Shown one piece after another: positions 1 to 9,306 of a stretch of 64,000 nucleotides of DNA (within the stretch, counting starts at the first letter, position 1; the number at the start of each line of letters is the position of its first letter). The stretch spans positions 4,033,001-4,097,000 of the forward strand of contig NZ_CP136910.1 in NCBI RefSeq assembly GCF_033100115.1. Reading direction: 5' to 3'. Source of the DNA: Anaerocolumna sp. AGMB13020 (GTDB lineage: Bacteria; Bacillota; Clostridia; Lachnospirales; Lachnospiraceae). The position numbers and the translations under genes are program-made. The notes beneath the pieces are model-generated. The model saw only the letters and a program-made list of their open reading frames with translations, made no database searches and was not told the DNA's origin.

Positions 1-1
1 C

Positions 2-55
2 AGGGTGTGTAAGACGGAGGAGATGCAGAAAGTGGTTGAGGGAATATTGAATTAA
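2..55 (+). CDS. C-terminal fragment of an unknown upstream gene
   Basis: Reading frame 2 is open from the window edge to a TAA at 53-55 and encodes 17 residues ending MQKVVEGILN. The amphipathic composition resembles the C-terminal helix of a cytosolic enzyme, but the fragment is too short to assign a family. A terminator-like hairpin lies 235 bases downstream, which fits a forward transcript ending before the surface-protein gene. This could be a chance open frame; the sequence to the left of the window is needed to decide. Confidence 0.3.
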   Translation, partial: RVCKTEEMQKVVEGILN

Positions 56-289
56 ATGTAACGATATATAATTTACTCAACACAACATTTGTTTGCTTTA
101 GAATCATTATGGCTTAAATAAACGGCTTTGTTAATTTATATTTTGTGTTATATATTATTATTTGGTGTGAAGAGACATAGATTATTTTGAAAGGATACGG
201 AATTGATCTGTTTGATGATTAAGGCTGTAGCCAATAGATATCTTGTAAAAATAGTACTGTGCCAAACCATTCAATTGTTCATATAAGAT

Positions 290-339
290 AGAAAATGCTG
301 CAGAACATAAAATTAAATCTGCGGCATTTTCTATATTTT
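290..339 (+). terminator. Rho-independent terminator-like hairpin
   Basis: Arms 290-304 and 318-332 are 15 bases each and pair apart from one G-U, around a 13-base A-rich loop. They are followed by ATATTTTT. It would end transcription coming from the left edge. Confidence 0.6.
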
Positions 340-690
340 TCCTCAAATGCATGAATCTATAAAAGCTGGCAAGAACATGAAAACACCTGAAAAAAAGCCA
401 TTTGTGACAAATGCATGACATAAAATTGACATAAACAAAGTGCATTATATACCTAGAGTTCACGAGACACAAAACTTCAACTAGAGTTTGCATCCGGAAC
501 TTTGGTATAATCAAACCATAAAGGTATAACAAGATATGGAAAGTAGCCAAGTGCTTAAGTGGGAAAATAATCCTTAACAGAAAGACGAAGAGTAAATTTC
601 AGGGTTCCCTGGAATGTGTCAAAATTAAGGCAAAACCCAGTTTTTAAGCCTAATGTACGGGGTTACATAAAAGTAAAATTATAGCTAAAA
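340..690. other. Non-coding region with a possible extended -10 promoter
   Basis: No credible gene is seen. A TGGTATAAT extended -10 element lies at 503-511, and a TTGACA at 426-431 has no good partner. From about 540 to 690 the sequence has several short complementary stretches (for example AAACCC near 635 and GGGGTT near 660) and could be a structured leader, but it matches no riboswitch class I can recognise. Confidence 0.3.
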
Positions 691-694
691 GGAC

Positions 695-723
695 TTGACC
701 TTTTATCTAATTATTGTTATAAT
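695..723 (+). promoter_or_regulatory. Sigma-A promoter of the surface-protein gene
   Basis: TTGACC at 695-700 and TATAAT at 718-723 are separated by exactly 17 bases. The predicted transcript has a leader of about 70 nt before the ATG at 799, with a strong AAGGAGG-type ribosome-binding site at 782-789. This near-consensus arrangement suits a highly expressed gene. Confidence 0.85.
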
Positions 724-798
724 CGTCTTGTTATTGGAATGATTATATTGAAAAATATAATACCAAACCAACCTATATTTTAAGGAGGAAGAAAGAAT

Positions 799-3219
799 AT
801 GAAGAAAAATTTCTTTAAAAAGAAATTAGCTTCTGCTCTTGCTCTTGCATTAGTAGTAGCAAGTTTCAGTCCTGCAGGAATCTCTGCACAGGCTGCTACA
901 GCTACTAAAATTGTAAAGCAGGGCGGCGCAGCAGCACCGACAGTATTATATGTTGGTGGCTCCAAAGTTGATTACAGCTTAAGCACAATCAAATCTGGAG
1001 TAAAGTATACTTGGAAATCAAGTAATACAAAAATTGCAACAATCACTGCTACAACTGGTGTTGTTACAGCAAAAGCTCCTGGTAGTGTAACTATCACAGC
1101 TACAGCTACAGATAAGAAGAGTGGAAAGGTTCTTAACACTTTCAAGAAAACTCTTACAGTTAATCTTCGTGCGACAAGCGTTGAAGCTGGTGATGATTTC
1201 ACATTAGCTACAGGCGAGACAAAGAAATTAGCTGCAACATTAACACCTTCTAACTCCACAGACGTTATCAACTATGTATCCAGCGATAAAGCTGTTGCTA
1301 CAGTTGGTTTAACTGGTGGTGTTGTAACTGGTAAAGAAGCTGGTGAAGCTACTATTACTGTTTACGCTAAAGCTACAAAGAGCACTTCTAACAAGAGTAC
1401 AAAGAACAAGGTTGATACAATCAAAGTTACTGTACCTGTTGGTGTGACTTCTGTTAAGCAGGTATCTGATGTTTCCTTAGACTTAACTTTTAACAAAGCT
1501 ATGACTAAAGATACAATCAAAGCTTCTGATTTAGTTCTTAAGAATGCTGCTAACAATGCTGTTCAGGCAATTAAAGAATTAAAATTCTCTGCTGATGGCA
1601 AAGTTGTTACTGCTGTAACATATTTACCTTTAACAGACAAAGCTGAGTACAAATTAACATACGCTGAGAAAGAGCATAAATTCACTGCAAGTGTTGGTGA
1701 AGTAGCTTCTATCGTTATCAAAACTACTCAGGTGGCTTTCGGAACTGACTCAGCTATCGAATACAACTTCCTTGATGCTAATGGAATTCAGTTAACTAAC
1801 GTTGACTCTAGCAGAGTTGCTGTTGCTATCGATACAACAGGTGGTTATATCATCGGAAGCGGTACAAGTGCAAAAGTTAACCTTTTTGCTAAAGGAAATA
1901 CTGCAACTGTAACTGTAACATACCACACTTGGAAATATGAGAACAACGCTGAAAAGACTGTTGTTGCTAAGGGAACAATCGTAGCTGTAGATCCTACAGA
2001 AATTACAATTGGAAACTATGAGAAATACACAATTTCCGGTGCTTCTGTTGACTGGTCCAAAGATGCTGTTACAACTATAGCTATCGGCGATACAGGAAAG
2101 AAAATCTACTTACACGTTAAAGATTCCGCTGACAAATATGTAACTGCTGATAAGATTACTTACAAAGCAGCTGATGCTAACTACTTATTAGTTGGTTCAG
2201 ACGGTTCTTTAACAGCTGTTAAAGAAGGAACAACTTATGTTATCGCTACTACTGGAAAAACAAGCTTTACTCTTCCTGTAACAGTTGTTGCTAAAAGAGA
2301 TGCTTCTTCTGCAGAGTTAGACAAAACAGCTGTAACAATCTCCAACACTGATAAAGTAGTTGATACTGTAGTAATCACTGCTACAGCTAAAGATCAGTAT
2401 GGTTCAAACCTTGCTGCAACTACTGTAACAGATGTAGAGCAGAAATCAACAAAAACTGCTGTTAATCCTATAGCTACTTGGGCTGGTGATAAGATTACCG
2501 TTACTGCAACAAATGCTGTTGCTGGAACATACAGCTTTGTAGCAACAGTTAATGGAAAACCTGTAGCATTTAATGTAACAGTACTTGATGCTAAGACTGC
2601 TTCCGTAGCTGATCCTTCAACATTAGGAACACAGTTAGTATTATCAACAAATTCACTTGATACTAAGATTACTTCAACTACTGCAGTTGCTGATAAGGAC
2701 TTAACAATCAAACTTGCTCGTTACAACAACGGTGCACTTTATGATTATGTAACATCTGCTACTGTAAAAGTTACAACTCCTGGTGCTGTTGGTGGTGCTA
2801 CATTAACTCTTACACCTAATGCTGATGGTGTTGCTACATTCAACGGTCTTACAACTGACGGTGTAACAGTTACTAAAGCAGATAAGGGAACTTACAAAGT
2901 TGTAGTAACTTATAATTCCAAAGATTTTACACAGTATTTTGTAATTAATGATACTCAGGTTGTACCTGGTTTCTCTGTAGATAAAGTTGTTACAGAAAAA
3001 CTTACAGCTGATGATATTGCAAAAGATGTATTAACAATCAAAGATGCTGATGGAAACAACATAACTTCAACAATCAAAAATACTGTATTTAAGACAGTTA
3101 CTGGTACAATCGTATCCGGTTCTGATGTATACCTTGACAAGGTTACTGTAACACAGAAAGTTGGAAGCTTATCTTTCGATGTTGTTGTAACTATTGGTCA
3201 GTCAGTAAAAGTTAAATAA
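799..3219 (+). CDS. Secreted surface protein with bacterial Ig-like (BIG2) domains
   Basis: The 806-residue product begins with a Sec signal peptide (Lys-rich residues 1-9, hydrophobic 10-24, cleavage probably near the AQAA around residue 32). Residues about 45-125 and 128-205 are BIG2-type Ig-like modules, recognisable by the 'SSNTKIATI..GVVTAKAPGSVTITA' pattern and its second copy. The rest is beta-rich and Thr/Val/Ala-rich with further degenerate Ig-like units (for example near 380-500). No SLH, LPXTG or catalytic motif is visible. Codon use is strongly biased (GCT, ACA, GTT), and promoter and terminator are both near ideal, so this is probably an abundant cell-envelope protein, perhaps S-layer-like. 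It sits directly before the surface-polysaccharide locus that might supply its anchor. The S-layer role is inference; the secretion signal and Ig-like domains are visible. Confidence 0.85.
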   Translation: MKKNFFKKKLASALALALVVASFSPAGISAQAATATKIVKQGGAAAPTVLYVGGSKVDYSLSTIKSGVKYTWKSSNTKIATITATTGVVTAKAPGSVTITATATDKKSGKVLNTFKKTLTVNLRATSVEAGDDFTLATGETKKLAATLTPSNSTDVINYVSSDKAVATVGLTGGVVTGKEAGEATITVYAKATKSTSNKSTKNKVDTIKVTVPVGVTSVKQVSDVSLDLTFNKAMTKDTIKASDLVLKNAANNAVQAIKELKFSADGKVVTAVTYLPLTDKAEYKLTYAEKEHKFTASVGEVASIVIKTTQVAFGTDSAIEYNFLDANGIQLTNVDSSRVAVAIDTTGGYIIGSGTSAKVNLFAKGNTATVTVTYHTWKYENNAEKTVVAKGTIVAVDPTEITIGNYEKYTISGASVDWSKDAVTTIAIGDTGKKIYLHVKDSADKYVTADKITYKAADANYLLVGSDGSLTAVKEGTTYVIATTGKTSFTLPVTVVAKRDASSAELDKTAVTISNTDKVVDTVVITATAKDQYGSNLAATTVTDVEQKSTKTAVNPIATWAGDKITVTATNAVAGTYSFVATVNGKPVAFNVTVLDAKTASVADPSTLGTQLVLSTNSLDTKITSTTAVADKDLTIKLARYNNGALYDYVTSATVKVTTPGAVGGATLTLTPNADGVATFNGLTTDGVTVTKADKGTYKVVVTYNSKDFTQYFVINDTQVVPGFSVDKVVTEKLTADDIAKDVLTIKDADGNNITSTIKNTVFKTVTGTIVSGSDVYLDKVTVTQKVGSLSFDVVVTIGQSVKVK

Positions 3220-3247
3220 TAATAGTTGACTATCATTATTTAATATA

Positions 3248-3289
3248 AAAATATCCCTGCCAGTTCAAATGAATTGGCAGGGATATTTT
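3248..3289 (+). terminator. Terminator of the surface-protein gene
   Basis: A perfect 15-bp stem (3248-3262 with 3275-3289) flanks a 12-base loop that can pair further. The right arm ends in ATATTTT. The left arm begins with an A run, so it may act in both directions. Confidence 0.85.
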
Positions 3290-3338
3290 GCGTTACAGTG
3301 TAATCTGGCATATACTCCTTAAGAATCCTTAATAAATA

Positions 3339-3367
3339 TTGCATATTAAAATTATATATGATAAAAT
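3339..3367 (+). promoter_or_regulatory. Putative promoter of the polysaccharide locus
   Basis: TTGCAT at 3339-3344 and TAAAAT at 3362-3367 are 17 bases apart. They lie about 65 bases before the ATG at 3431 and just after the preceding terminator. Confidence 0.55.
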
Positions 3368-3430
3368 TCAATTTAGTTATAAATTAGTAAATAATAATTA
3401 TATGCCTCTAAAGGAGAGAAAATACATTCT

Positions 3431-5812
3431 ATGAAACTCAAGTCTATATGGAAGAGAAGCAAAGGTATCTTATTAAATTCCTATTATTCCAACTGTTTTT
3501 ATAATGGAAAAATAAACAATCGCCTTATATTAATAGAATCAAAAAACGGCAGCGATTTAGCAGGAAACATGTTCCATATACTACGTGAATTAAGGACGGA
3601 AGTTTATTCGGATTATAAGGTAGTCTTATCTGTTTTAAATAAGAAAAAAGAGAGTATACAGAATCAGTTGTCCAACTACGGGATTAAAAATGTAAAATTA
3701 GTACGAACAAATTCTTACGCATATTATAAGTATTTAGCAACTGCTAAATACTTATTTACTGATACAACTTTTAATAGAAGCTTTATAAAAAAGGAAGGCC
3801 AGATTATTACGAATACTTGGCATGGTACTCCTTTAAAGAAAATGGGTAGAGACGTAGATAATAGAGCATATGCTATTGGTAATGTTCAAAGAAACTTTCT
3901 ATTCTCAGACTATTTGGTATATCCCAATGAGTTTATGAAAAAGAAGATGGTTGATGCATATCTTCTGGAAGGGATATATGATGGCACTATTCTCAATGAA
4001 GGATACCCCAGAAATTCGATATTTTTTAACAAAGAAATCGGTCAGAATATAAAAGAGGAATTGGGACTTCATGGCAAGCAGGTTTACATTTATATGCCTA
4101 CCTGGAGAGGAACAGTTACCAGCAAGAATACAGATCATTTATTAGCTATTACGGATTATTATCTGAGAGACTTGGACAAGCACCTTACGGATAATCAGGT
4201 ATTCTATGTAAAATTACACCCTTTTGTAAGCAGAAATATGAATTATAGTAATTATGTTCATATAAAACCTTATCCGGATCAATATGATTCCTATGAATTT
4301 ATGAATATATGTGATTGCCTGGTTACTGATTACTCCAGTGTTTTCTTTGATTATGCCAACAGTGGAAATAAAATTATTTTGTTTGCATACGATGAAACAG
4401 ATTATTTAGAAGAAAGAGGTATCTATGTACCTCTGAATGAATTCCCATTCCCTATGGTTAAAACAGTCGAGGGATTGTTAAAAGAATTAAACGCTCCCAA
4501 GAATTACGATGATACAGCTTTTCTAAAGGAATATTGTACCTATGACAGAGCTGGTGCAGCAGAACGTATCTGTAAACACGTGGTCAAAGGAGAAAAAGTC
4601 TGTAAGGAAGAAAAACTCAAAAAGAATGGTAAAGAAAATGTGGTGATGTTTGGTTCAGCATTAGCGAAGAACGGTTTAACTTCCTCACTACTGAATCTTT
4701 TTAATAATATAGATATAGAAAAGAGAAATTATTACGTAACTTTTAATGAAGCAGCCCTTAAGAAGACACCGACCAGAGTATCACAGATTCCTGATAAGGT
4801 TGGTATTCTTCCAATGAGCAGCGGAGCTGCTTACACTATAATGGAAGCTATAGCCTTTGTTCTATATTTTAAGAAGAACAAAGATAATAAGTTTGTTCAA
4901 AAATATCTTGATAGATTATATAAACGAGAGTTTATAAAGCAATTTGGTAGAATTAAAATTGATTCACTGATTCAGTTTGCAGGTTATGATCATAAAGTAA
5001 CGAATTTGTTCCAACGATTTGAAGGACCGAAGGTTATTTATGTGCATAATGATATGATAGCTGAGATGAAAACAAGGGGTAACCAGCATTACCTGACTCT
5101 TCGTTCAGCATATCAAAAGTATGATAAAGTTGCAGTAGTTACCCAGGACATTGTTCCACCTACGGTTAAAATCAGCGAAAAGCAGGATAATATAGTAGTA
5201 GTTAATAATTGTCATGCACATCTTGAAGTTAGAAGTAAAGCGAACCAGCCTCTGATTTTTGATGCAGATACTAAGTGCAATATTCCACAGGTGGAGTTAG
5301 AAGATGTATTAAACAGCGATGCCAAGAAGTTTATCACTATAGGAAGATTTTCACCGGAGAAAGGGCATATGATGCTTATGAAGGCATATGAAGAATTTTC
5401 CAGGGATTATCCCGATACTTATCTGATAATAATTGGCGGACATGGTGTCCTTTATAAGGAAACATTAGATTATGCCAAAGAATCAGAAGCAAATATAATT
5501 ATCATAAAATCAATGAAGAACCCTATGCCGGTATTGAACAAATGTGATTTCTTTATTTTATCTTCACATTATGAAGGACTAGGTCTTACGTTATTAGAAG
5601 CAGATGCGCTAGGTATACCTACTATGTCTACAGATGTAAGAGGACCTCAGGGCTTTTTAAGAGAGTTCAATGGCTGCCTTGTAGAAAAGAGTGAAAAAGG
5701 CTTGAAAAAAGGTATGGTACGTTATATGAAAGGCGAAATTAAAGCAATGAATGTTGATTATAACGCTTATAATAAACGTGCAATCAATCAGTTTGAAAGT
5801 CTTTTTGAATAA
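3431..5812 (+). CDS. Fusion: CDP-glycerol glycerophosphotransferase-like plus GT4 glycosyltransferase
   Basis: The 793-residue cytosolic/peripheral-membrane protein has two enzymatic halves. Residues about 60-390 match the TagB/TagF CDP-glycerol:poly(glycerophosphate) glycerophosphotransferase family, with NTWHGTPLKKMGRD, YMPTWRG and the nucleotide-site segment VTDYSSVFFDYA. Residues about 405-793 match GT-B family 4 glycosyltransferases, with FITIGRFSPEKGH and the donor-binding HYEGLGLTLLEADALGIP. TagB/F enzymes add glycerol phosphate units to teichoic acids, so the protein may add both a polyol phosphate and a sugar to one glycan. The start is set by AAGGAGAG at 3411-3418. It is the first gene of the surface-glycan locus. 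Family assignments are firm; acceptor and sugar are unknown. Confidence 0.85.
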   Translation: MKLKSIWKRSKGILLNSYYSNCFYNGKINNRLILIESKNGSDLAGNMFHILRELRTEVYSDYKVVLSVLNKKKESIQNQLSNYGIKNVKLVRTNSYAYYKYLATAKYLFTDTTFNRSFIKKEGQIITNTWHGTPLKKMGRDVDNRAYAIGNVQRNFLFSDYLVYPNEFMKKKMVDAYLLEGIYDGTILNEGYPRNSIFFNKEIGQNIKEELGLHGKQVYIYMPTWRGTVTSKNTDHLLAITDYYLRDLDKHLTDNQVFYVKLHPFVSRNMNYSNYVHIKPYPDQYDSYEFMNICDCLVTDYSSVFFDYANSGNKIILFAYDETDYLEERGIYVPLNEFPFPMVKTVEGLLKELNAPKNYDDTAFLKEYCTYDRAGAAERICKHVVKGEKVCKEEKLKKNGKENVVMFGSALAKNGLTSSLLNLFNNIDIEKRNYYVTFNEAALKKTPTRVSQIPDKVGILPMSSGAAYTIMEAIAFVLYFKKNKDNKFVQKYLDRLYKREFIKQFGRIKIDSLIQFAGYDHKVTNLFQRFEGPKVIYVHNDMIAEMKTRGNQHYLTLRSAYQKYDKVAVVTQDIVPPTVKISEKQDNIVVVNNCHAHLEVRSKANQPLIFDADTKCNIPQVELEDVLNSDAKKFITIGRFSPEKGHMMLMKAYEEFSRDYPDTYLIIIGGHGVLYKETLDYAKESEANIIIIKSMKNPMPVLNKCDFFILSSHYEGLGLTLLEADALGIPTMSTDVRGPQGFLREFNGCLVEKSEKGLKKGMVRYMKGEIKAMNVDYNAYNKRAINQFESLFE

Positions 5813-5907
5813 TTTAGGAAAGGAAAGCCACAATTTAATCATAGATAGTTACCAGTCAATATATTGGAATATCCTATTATATCAATTGTGATAAGAATGG
5901 TGAGTGT

Positions 5908-8190
5908 ATGAAGATAGGTATTATTACCTTTAACAGCGCCCATAATCATGGTGCTGTATTACAGGCTTGGGCGTTGCAGGAGTATTTAAAAGGTGAAGGA
6001 CATGATGTCAGCATTATAAACTACAGATTGCCAGCTACTGATAATCTGTACCGTTTATATGTGCCCAGAAAAACTTTTAAAAGCTATAAATTAAATAAAG
6101 TAGTTCACATGCTTCAATATTTAAAGAAGTTTAAGACGGAACCGGATAAGGTGAAGAGATTTCGTAAATTTGAGCATTTTATAAATAATACATTAAATAC
6201 TACAAAAGCATATTCAGTTTTTGGTGAATTAAATAAAGCAAATTTTGATTTTGATGTTATGATTGCAGGTAGCGATCAGATTTGGAATGGTTCACTTACA
6301 AAAGGTATTAATCCCGCTTATTTTCTGGCATTTGGAAAAGAGAAGATAAAGAGGATTTCTTATGCTGCCAGTATTGGAAAAGATTTTATTCCGGAAGTTG
6401 AACATACACTGTTTTCCAGATATCTGAGGCTATTTGACTATATATCTGTTAGAGAGGAAAAGGCAAAGGAGGCGATTGAAAAATTAACGAAGAAGGAGAT
6501 TTCGGTTGTACTTGATCCAACCCTTCTTCTTGACAGAGAAAGATATGACCAGCTAAAGAATGATCCTAAGACAAAAGCTAAATATATATATGTGCATAAT
6601 GTTCATATAACGAAAGTAGACAAGCGGTTAAATGCAATGGCAGAAGAAATATCTCAAAGACTTGGATTACCTATTGTTCATAACCGATCAGATTATAACT
6701 TTACCAATGAATTGCATAAATTCACTTCTGGTGGTCCGAAAGAGTTCCTGGGTTATATTGCAAATGCGGAATATGTTGTAACAAATTCATTTCATGCTAC
6801 AGTGTTCTCAATTATGTACCAAAAGAATTTTATAACAATACCTCATTTTCAAAATCCTGAAAGAATGAGACACTTATTGGATACATTAGGTACGGGAAAT
6901 CATTTGATTGAATTTACAAAAGACCTGCCAAATGATTTAGATGAGCTATCCATCGATTATAATCAGGTTGAGAAGCTTAAAGTTGAACTTAGAAAGACAT
7001 CAATAGACTATTTGAGTAGGTCTCTTGCAGGTGAGAAAACCACTAATGAGCCTGTTAAAGACGAGGATAAGTACTTTGATTCCAAGGATGTTTATTCCTG
7101 TTATGGATGTAAGGCCTGTAAGGATATATGTCCGGTTTCAGCAATTACTATGGTATCGGACAAAGAAGGCTTTTGGTATCCCAAGATCGATGAAGATAAA
7201 TGTATACATTGTAATCTTTGCAGAAAAGTATGTATTTACCGAAAGTTTGAAAAAGAAGAACCGGTTGAAAATTACCCGGTAGTTTATGCCTCCTATCATA
7301 AGACAGAAGATATTCATACTGAAAGTACCAGCGGAGGTATGTTTATACCTATGTATCGATATATACTTTCTATAGGGGGTAAGGTAGTAGGTGTTCGATA
7401 TGATGAAAATATGAGAGTCATATATGACATTGCAGATACAGAAGAAGGCTGCAGAGCTTTTTGCGGTTCAAAATATGTTGCACCTGACAGTGAAAATGTG
7501 AAGCCAAGAGTAAAGAAATTACTTGAAGCCGGAACGGTTGTATTATTTACCGGTAATCCATGTCAGATAGCAGGTTTAAAGACTTATCTGGGTAAAGATT
7601 ACACGAATCTGTATACAGTGGATATTATCTGCCATGGTGTTCCTTCACCAAAAGTATTTGAAAAGTATATTAACTACCTGGAGAATCGTTATCACTCAAA
7701 GGTAATCGATTTTCAATTCAGAAATAAAATAAGAGGTTGGAGTAAACCTTATATACTGGTTAAATTTGAATCTGGTGAGGTATTATTAGAGCCGGCAGCC
7801 AGCAACAACTTTAATAGAGCTTTCTTAAGCAATAATATTCAGAGGCCGTGCTGCTACACCTGTGAATTTGCAGGATTAAAGGGAAGTGTCGGTGATATTA
7901 CCATAGGTGACTATTGGGGTATTGAAAATGAGCATCCTGAAATGATGGACCAAAGAGGTGTATCCATTATTAAGCTGAATAATTCCAAGGGATCAGAATT
8001 CTTTGAACACTTTAAGGAGCAGCTGGTACTAAAAGAAAGTACTTATGAGAAAGCCTATAACGCTAATCATAAAAAACCCATGAATCTGGTTCTAAAGCGA
8101 AATCAGCTTATGTCCCAGATTGATGATGTAGAAATTGACAGCTTGCTGCAGTCCTATAATCATTTAAAGAAGAAGAAAAAAAAGAAATAA
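5908..8190 (+). CDS. Fusion: polysaccharide pyruvyl transferase, 2[4Fe-4S] ferredoxin, FrhB-like domain
   Basis: The 760-residue protein has three parts. Residues 1 to about 370 are a polysaccharide pyruvyl transferase (CsaB/ExoV-like) domain, starting with KIGIITFNSAHNHGAVLQAW and containing VMIAGSDQIWNG and VTNSFHATVFSIMY. Residues about 395-445 hold two CxxCxxCxxxC clusters (first Cys near codons at 7099 and 7201) typical of a bacterial 2[4Fe-4S] ferredoxin. Residues about 455-735 are the coenzyme F420 hydrogenase/dehydrogenase beta-subunit (FrhB) family, with TSGGMFIPMYRYIL, FTGNPCQIAGLK and GDITIGDYWG. FrhB homologues in glycan loci are often separate genes; here a redox module is fused to a pyruvyl transferase. 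It ends in a run of lysines. The exact reaction is unknown; pyruvylation or reduction of a glycan precursor is inferred. Confidence 0.8.
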   Translation: MKIGIITFNSAHNHGAVLQAWALQEYLKGEGHDVSIINYRLPATDNLYRLYVPRKTFKSYKLNKVVHMLQYLKKFKTEPDKVKRFRKFEHFINNTLNTTKAYSVFGELNKANFDFDVMIAGSDQIWNGSLTKGINPAYFLAFGKEKIKRISYAASIGKDFIPEVEHTLFSRYLRLFDYISVREEKAKEAIEKLTKKEISVVLDPTLLLDRERYDQLKNDPKTKAKYIYVHNVHITKVDKRLNAMAEEISQRLGLPIVHNRSDYNFTNELHKFTSGGPKEFLGYIANAEYVVTNSFHATVFSIMYQKNFITIPHFQNPERMRHLLDTLGTGNHLIEFTKDLPNDLDELSIDYNQVEKLKVELRKTSIDYLSRSLAGEKTTNEPVKDEDKYFDSKDVYSCYGCKACKDICPVSAITMVSDKEGFWYPKIDEDKCIHCNLCRKVCIYRKFEKEEPVENYPVVYASYHKTEDIHTESTSGGMFIPMYRYILSIGGKVVGVRYDENMRVIYDIADTEEGCRAFCGSKYVAPDSENVKPRVKKLLEAGTVVLFTGNPCQIAGLKTYLGKDYTNLYTVDIICHGVPSPKVFEKYINYLENRYHSKVIDFQFRNKIRGWSKPYILVKFESGEVLLEPAASNNFNRAFLSNNIQRPCCYTCEFAGLKGSVGDITIGDYWGIENEHPEMMDQRGVSIIKLNNSKGSEFFEHFKEQLVLKESTYEKAYNANHKKPMNLVLKRNQLMSQIDDVEIDSLLQSYNHLKKKKKKK

Positions 8191-8283
8191 ATCAATATAA
8201 ATAATAAGTTGAGCATTTTATCATAAGAGCTGATTTGTAAGACACAGGTTTAATCCTAAAATCAGAAATAGATAGAATGGTAT

Positions 8284-8310
8284 TTGAGCTTGACTTTAAT
8301 AATTTATAAT
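8284..8310 (+). promoter_or_regulatory. Possible internal promoter before the first export ABC pair
   Basis: A consensus TATAAT at 8305-8310 has a weak TTGAGC 15 bases upstream (8284-8289). The 190-base gap before the permease gene contains no gene and would hold the leader. Confidence 0.3.
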
Positions 8311-8382
8311 AAAAATTGAATTAACCATTAGTTTAACATGTAGGTGTAATATTAAGGAAAGAGTATAGAGTATTACACCTAT

Positions 8383-9210
8383 ATGATGGCTATATATTCA
8401 ACGAATATAGTAAGAAAGAAAACAGGTGGTAAATTGAAAAAGTATTTCAGTAATTTTGCAAAATATAGATTTTTATTAGCGGAACTTGTTAAAAAAGGAG
8501 TAACCTTAAAATATAGAAGATCCTATCTGGGTGTAGTTTGGACTTTGATTGAACCTTTATTAACAATGATGGTTTTAACGCTCGTATTTGGTACGCTGTT
8601 TGGAAACACTGACAGGACCTTTCCCGTCTACATACTGTCAGGACGGTTAATGTATTCTTTTTTCTCAAATAGTACGAAGACCTCAATGAAGTCGATTCGA
8701 TCCAATAGTGGTATGATTAAGAAGGTATATGTACCAAAATATATGTATCCTTTATCATGTATATTAAGCGATTATATAACATTCCTGATATCTTTGCTTA
8801 TATTGTTTATAGTTAGTATTGTACTAAGAGTTGAGCCTAGTTTTTATCTGTTCCAAGCTGTCATACCATTATTGATCTTACCGGTTATGTGTTATGGCTT
8901 AGGACTAATATTAGCGACACTCTCGGTGTTTTTTAGAGATCTGGAATATATCTGGTCGGTTGTAATGATGCTTATTATGTATACATCAGCAATATTTTAT
9001 AAGCCTGAGAGAATTATCAAGGCAGGATATGGCTGGCTGCTTGATATAAATCCGCTATATTCCGTTGTAGTGAATTTTCGAAATGCAATCTTTGGACAGG
9101 CATTGGATACAAGAGCGTTAGGGTTATCCTTACTTTACACTGCTGGATTTATGATTGTCGGGTTACTCATGTTTTATAAAAAGCAGGATGAATTTATATT
9201 ACATGTTTAA
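8383..9210 (+). CDS. ABC-2 type polysaccharide export permease (Wzm/TagG-like)
   Basis: The 275-residue integral membrane protein has the ABC2_membrane pattern of capsule/teichoic-acid exporters: an N-terminal amphipathic segment with the motif LKYRRSYLGVVWTLIEPLL, six predicted membrane helices and a C-terminal KKQDEFILHV. It should move a lipid-linked glycan outward with the ATPase that follows 96 bases later. The start is uncertain: the ATG pair at 8383/8386 has no close ribosome-binding site, whereas a TTG at 8434 follows AGGTGG at 8424-8429, which would give 258 residues. It is paralogous to the permease at 15800. Confidence 0.85.
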   Translation: MMAIYSTNIVRKKTGGKLKKYFSNFAKYRFLLAELVKKGVTLKYRRSYLGVVWTLIEPLLTMMVLTLVFGTLFGNTDRTFPVYILSGRLMYSFFSNSTKTSMKSIRSNSGMIKKVYVPKYMYPLSCILSDYITFLISLLILFIVSIVLRVEPSFYLFQAVIPLLILPVMCYGLGLILATLSVFFRDLEYIWSVVMMLIMYTSAIFYKPERIIKAGYGWLLDINPLYSVVVNFRNAIFGQALDTRALGLSLLYTAGFMIVGLLMFYKKQDEFILHV

Positions 9211-9306
9211 TGGTAGAAGTTGCAGTGAAAATATGATAAGAGAAAAACTACAACCAGTTATAAACGTATATCAGATTCCTTATTTGGTATATGGGAAAGA
9301 GGAAAT

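Noticed and set aside
182..550. 122-codon reverse open frame
   Set aside because: It runs through the terminator hairpin at 290-339, has no ribosome-binding site and no recognisable domain; A+T-rich chance frame.
540..690. Cyclic-di-GMP riboswitch before the surface-protein gene
   Set aside because: The GGGCAAACC-type and tetraloop-receptor landmarks could not be found, and the region lies upstream of the main promoter.
7025..7282. 85-codon frame inside the pyruvyl transferase fusion
   Set aside because: It is the ferredoxin-region DNA read in another frame; the main frame has intact cysteine clusters.
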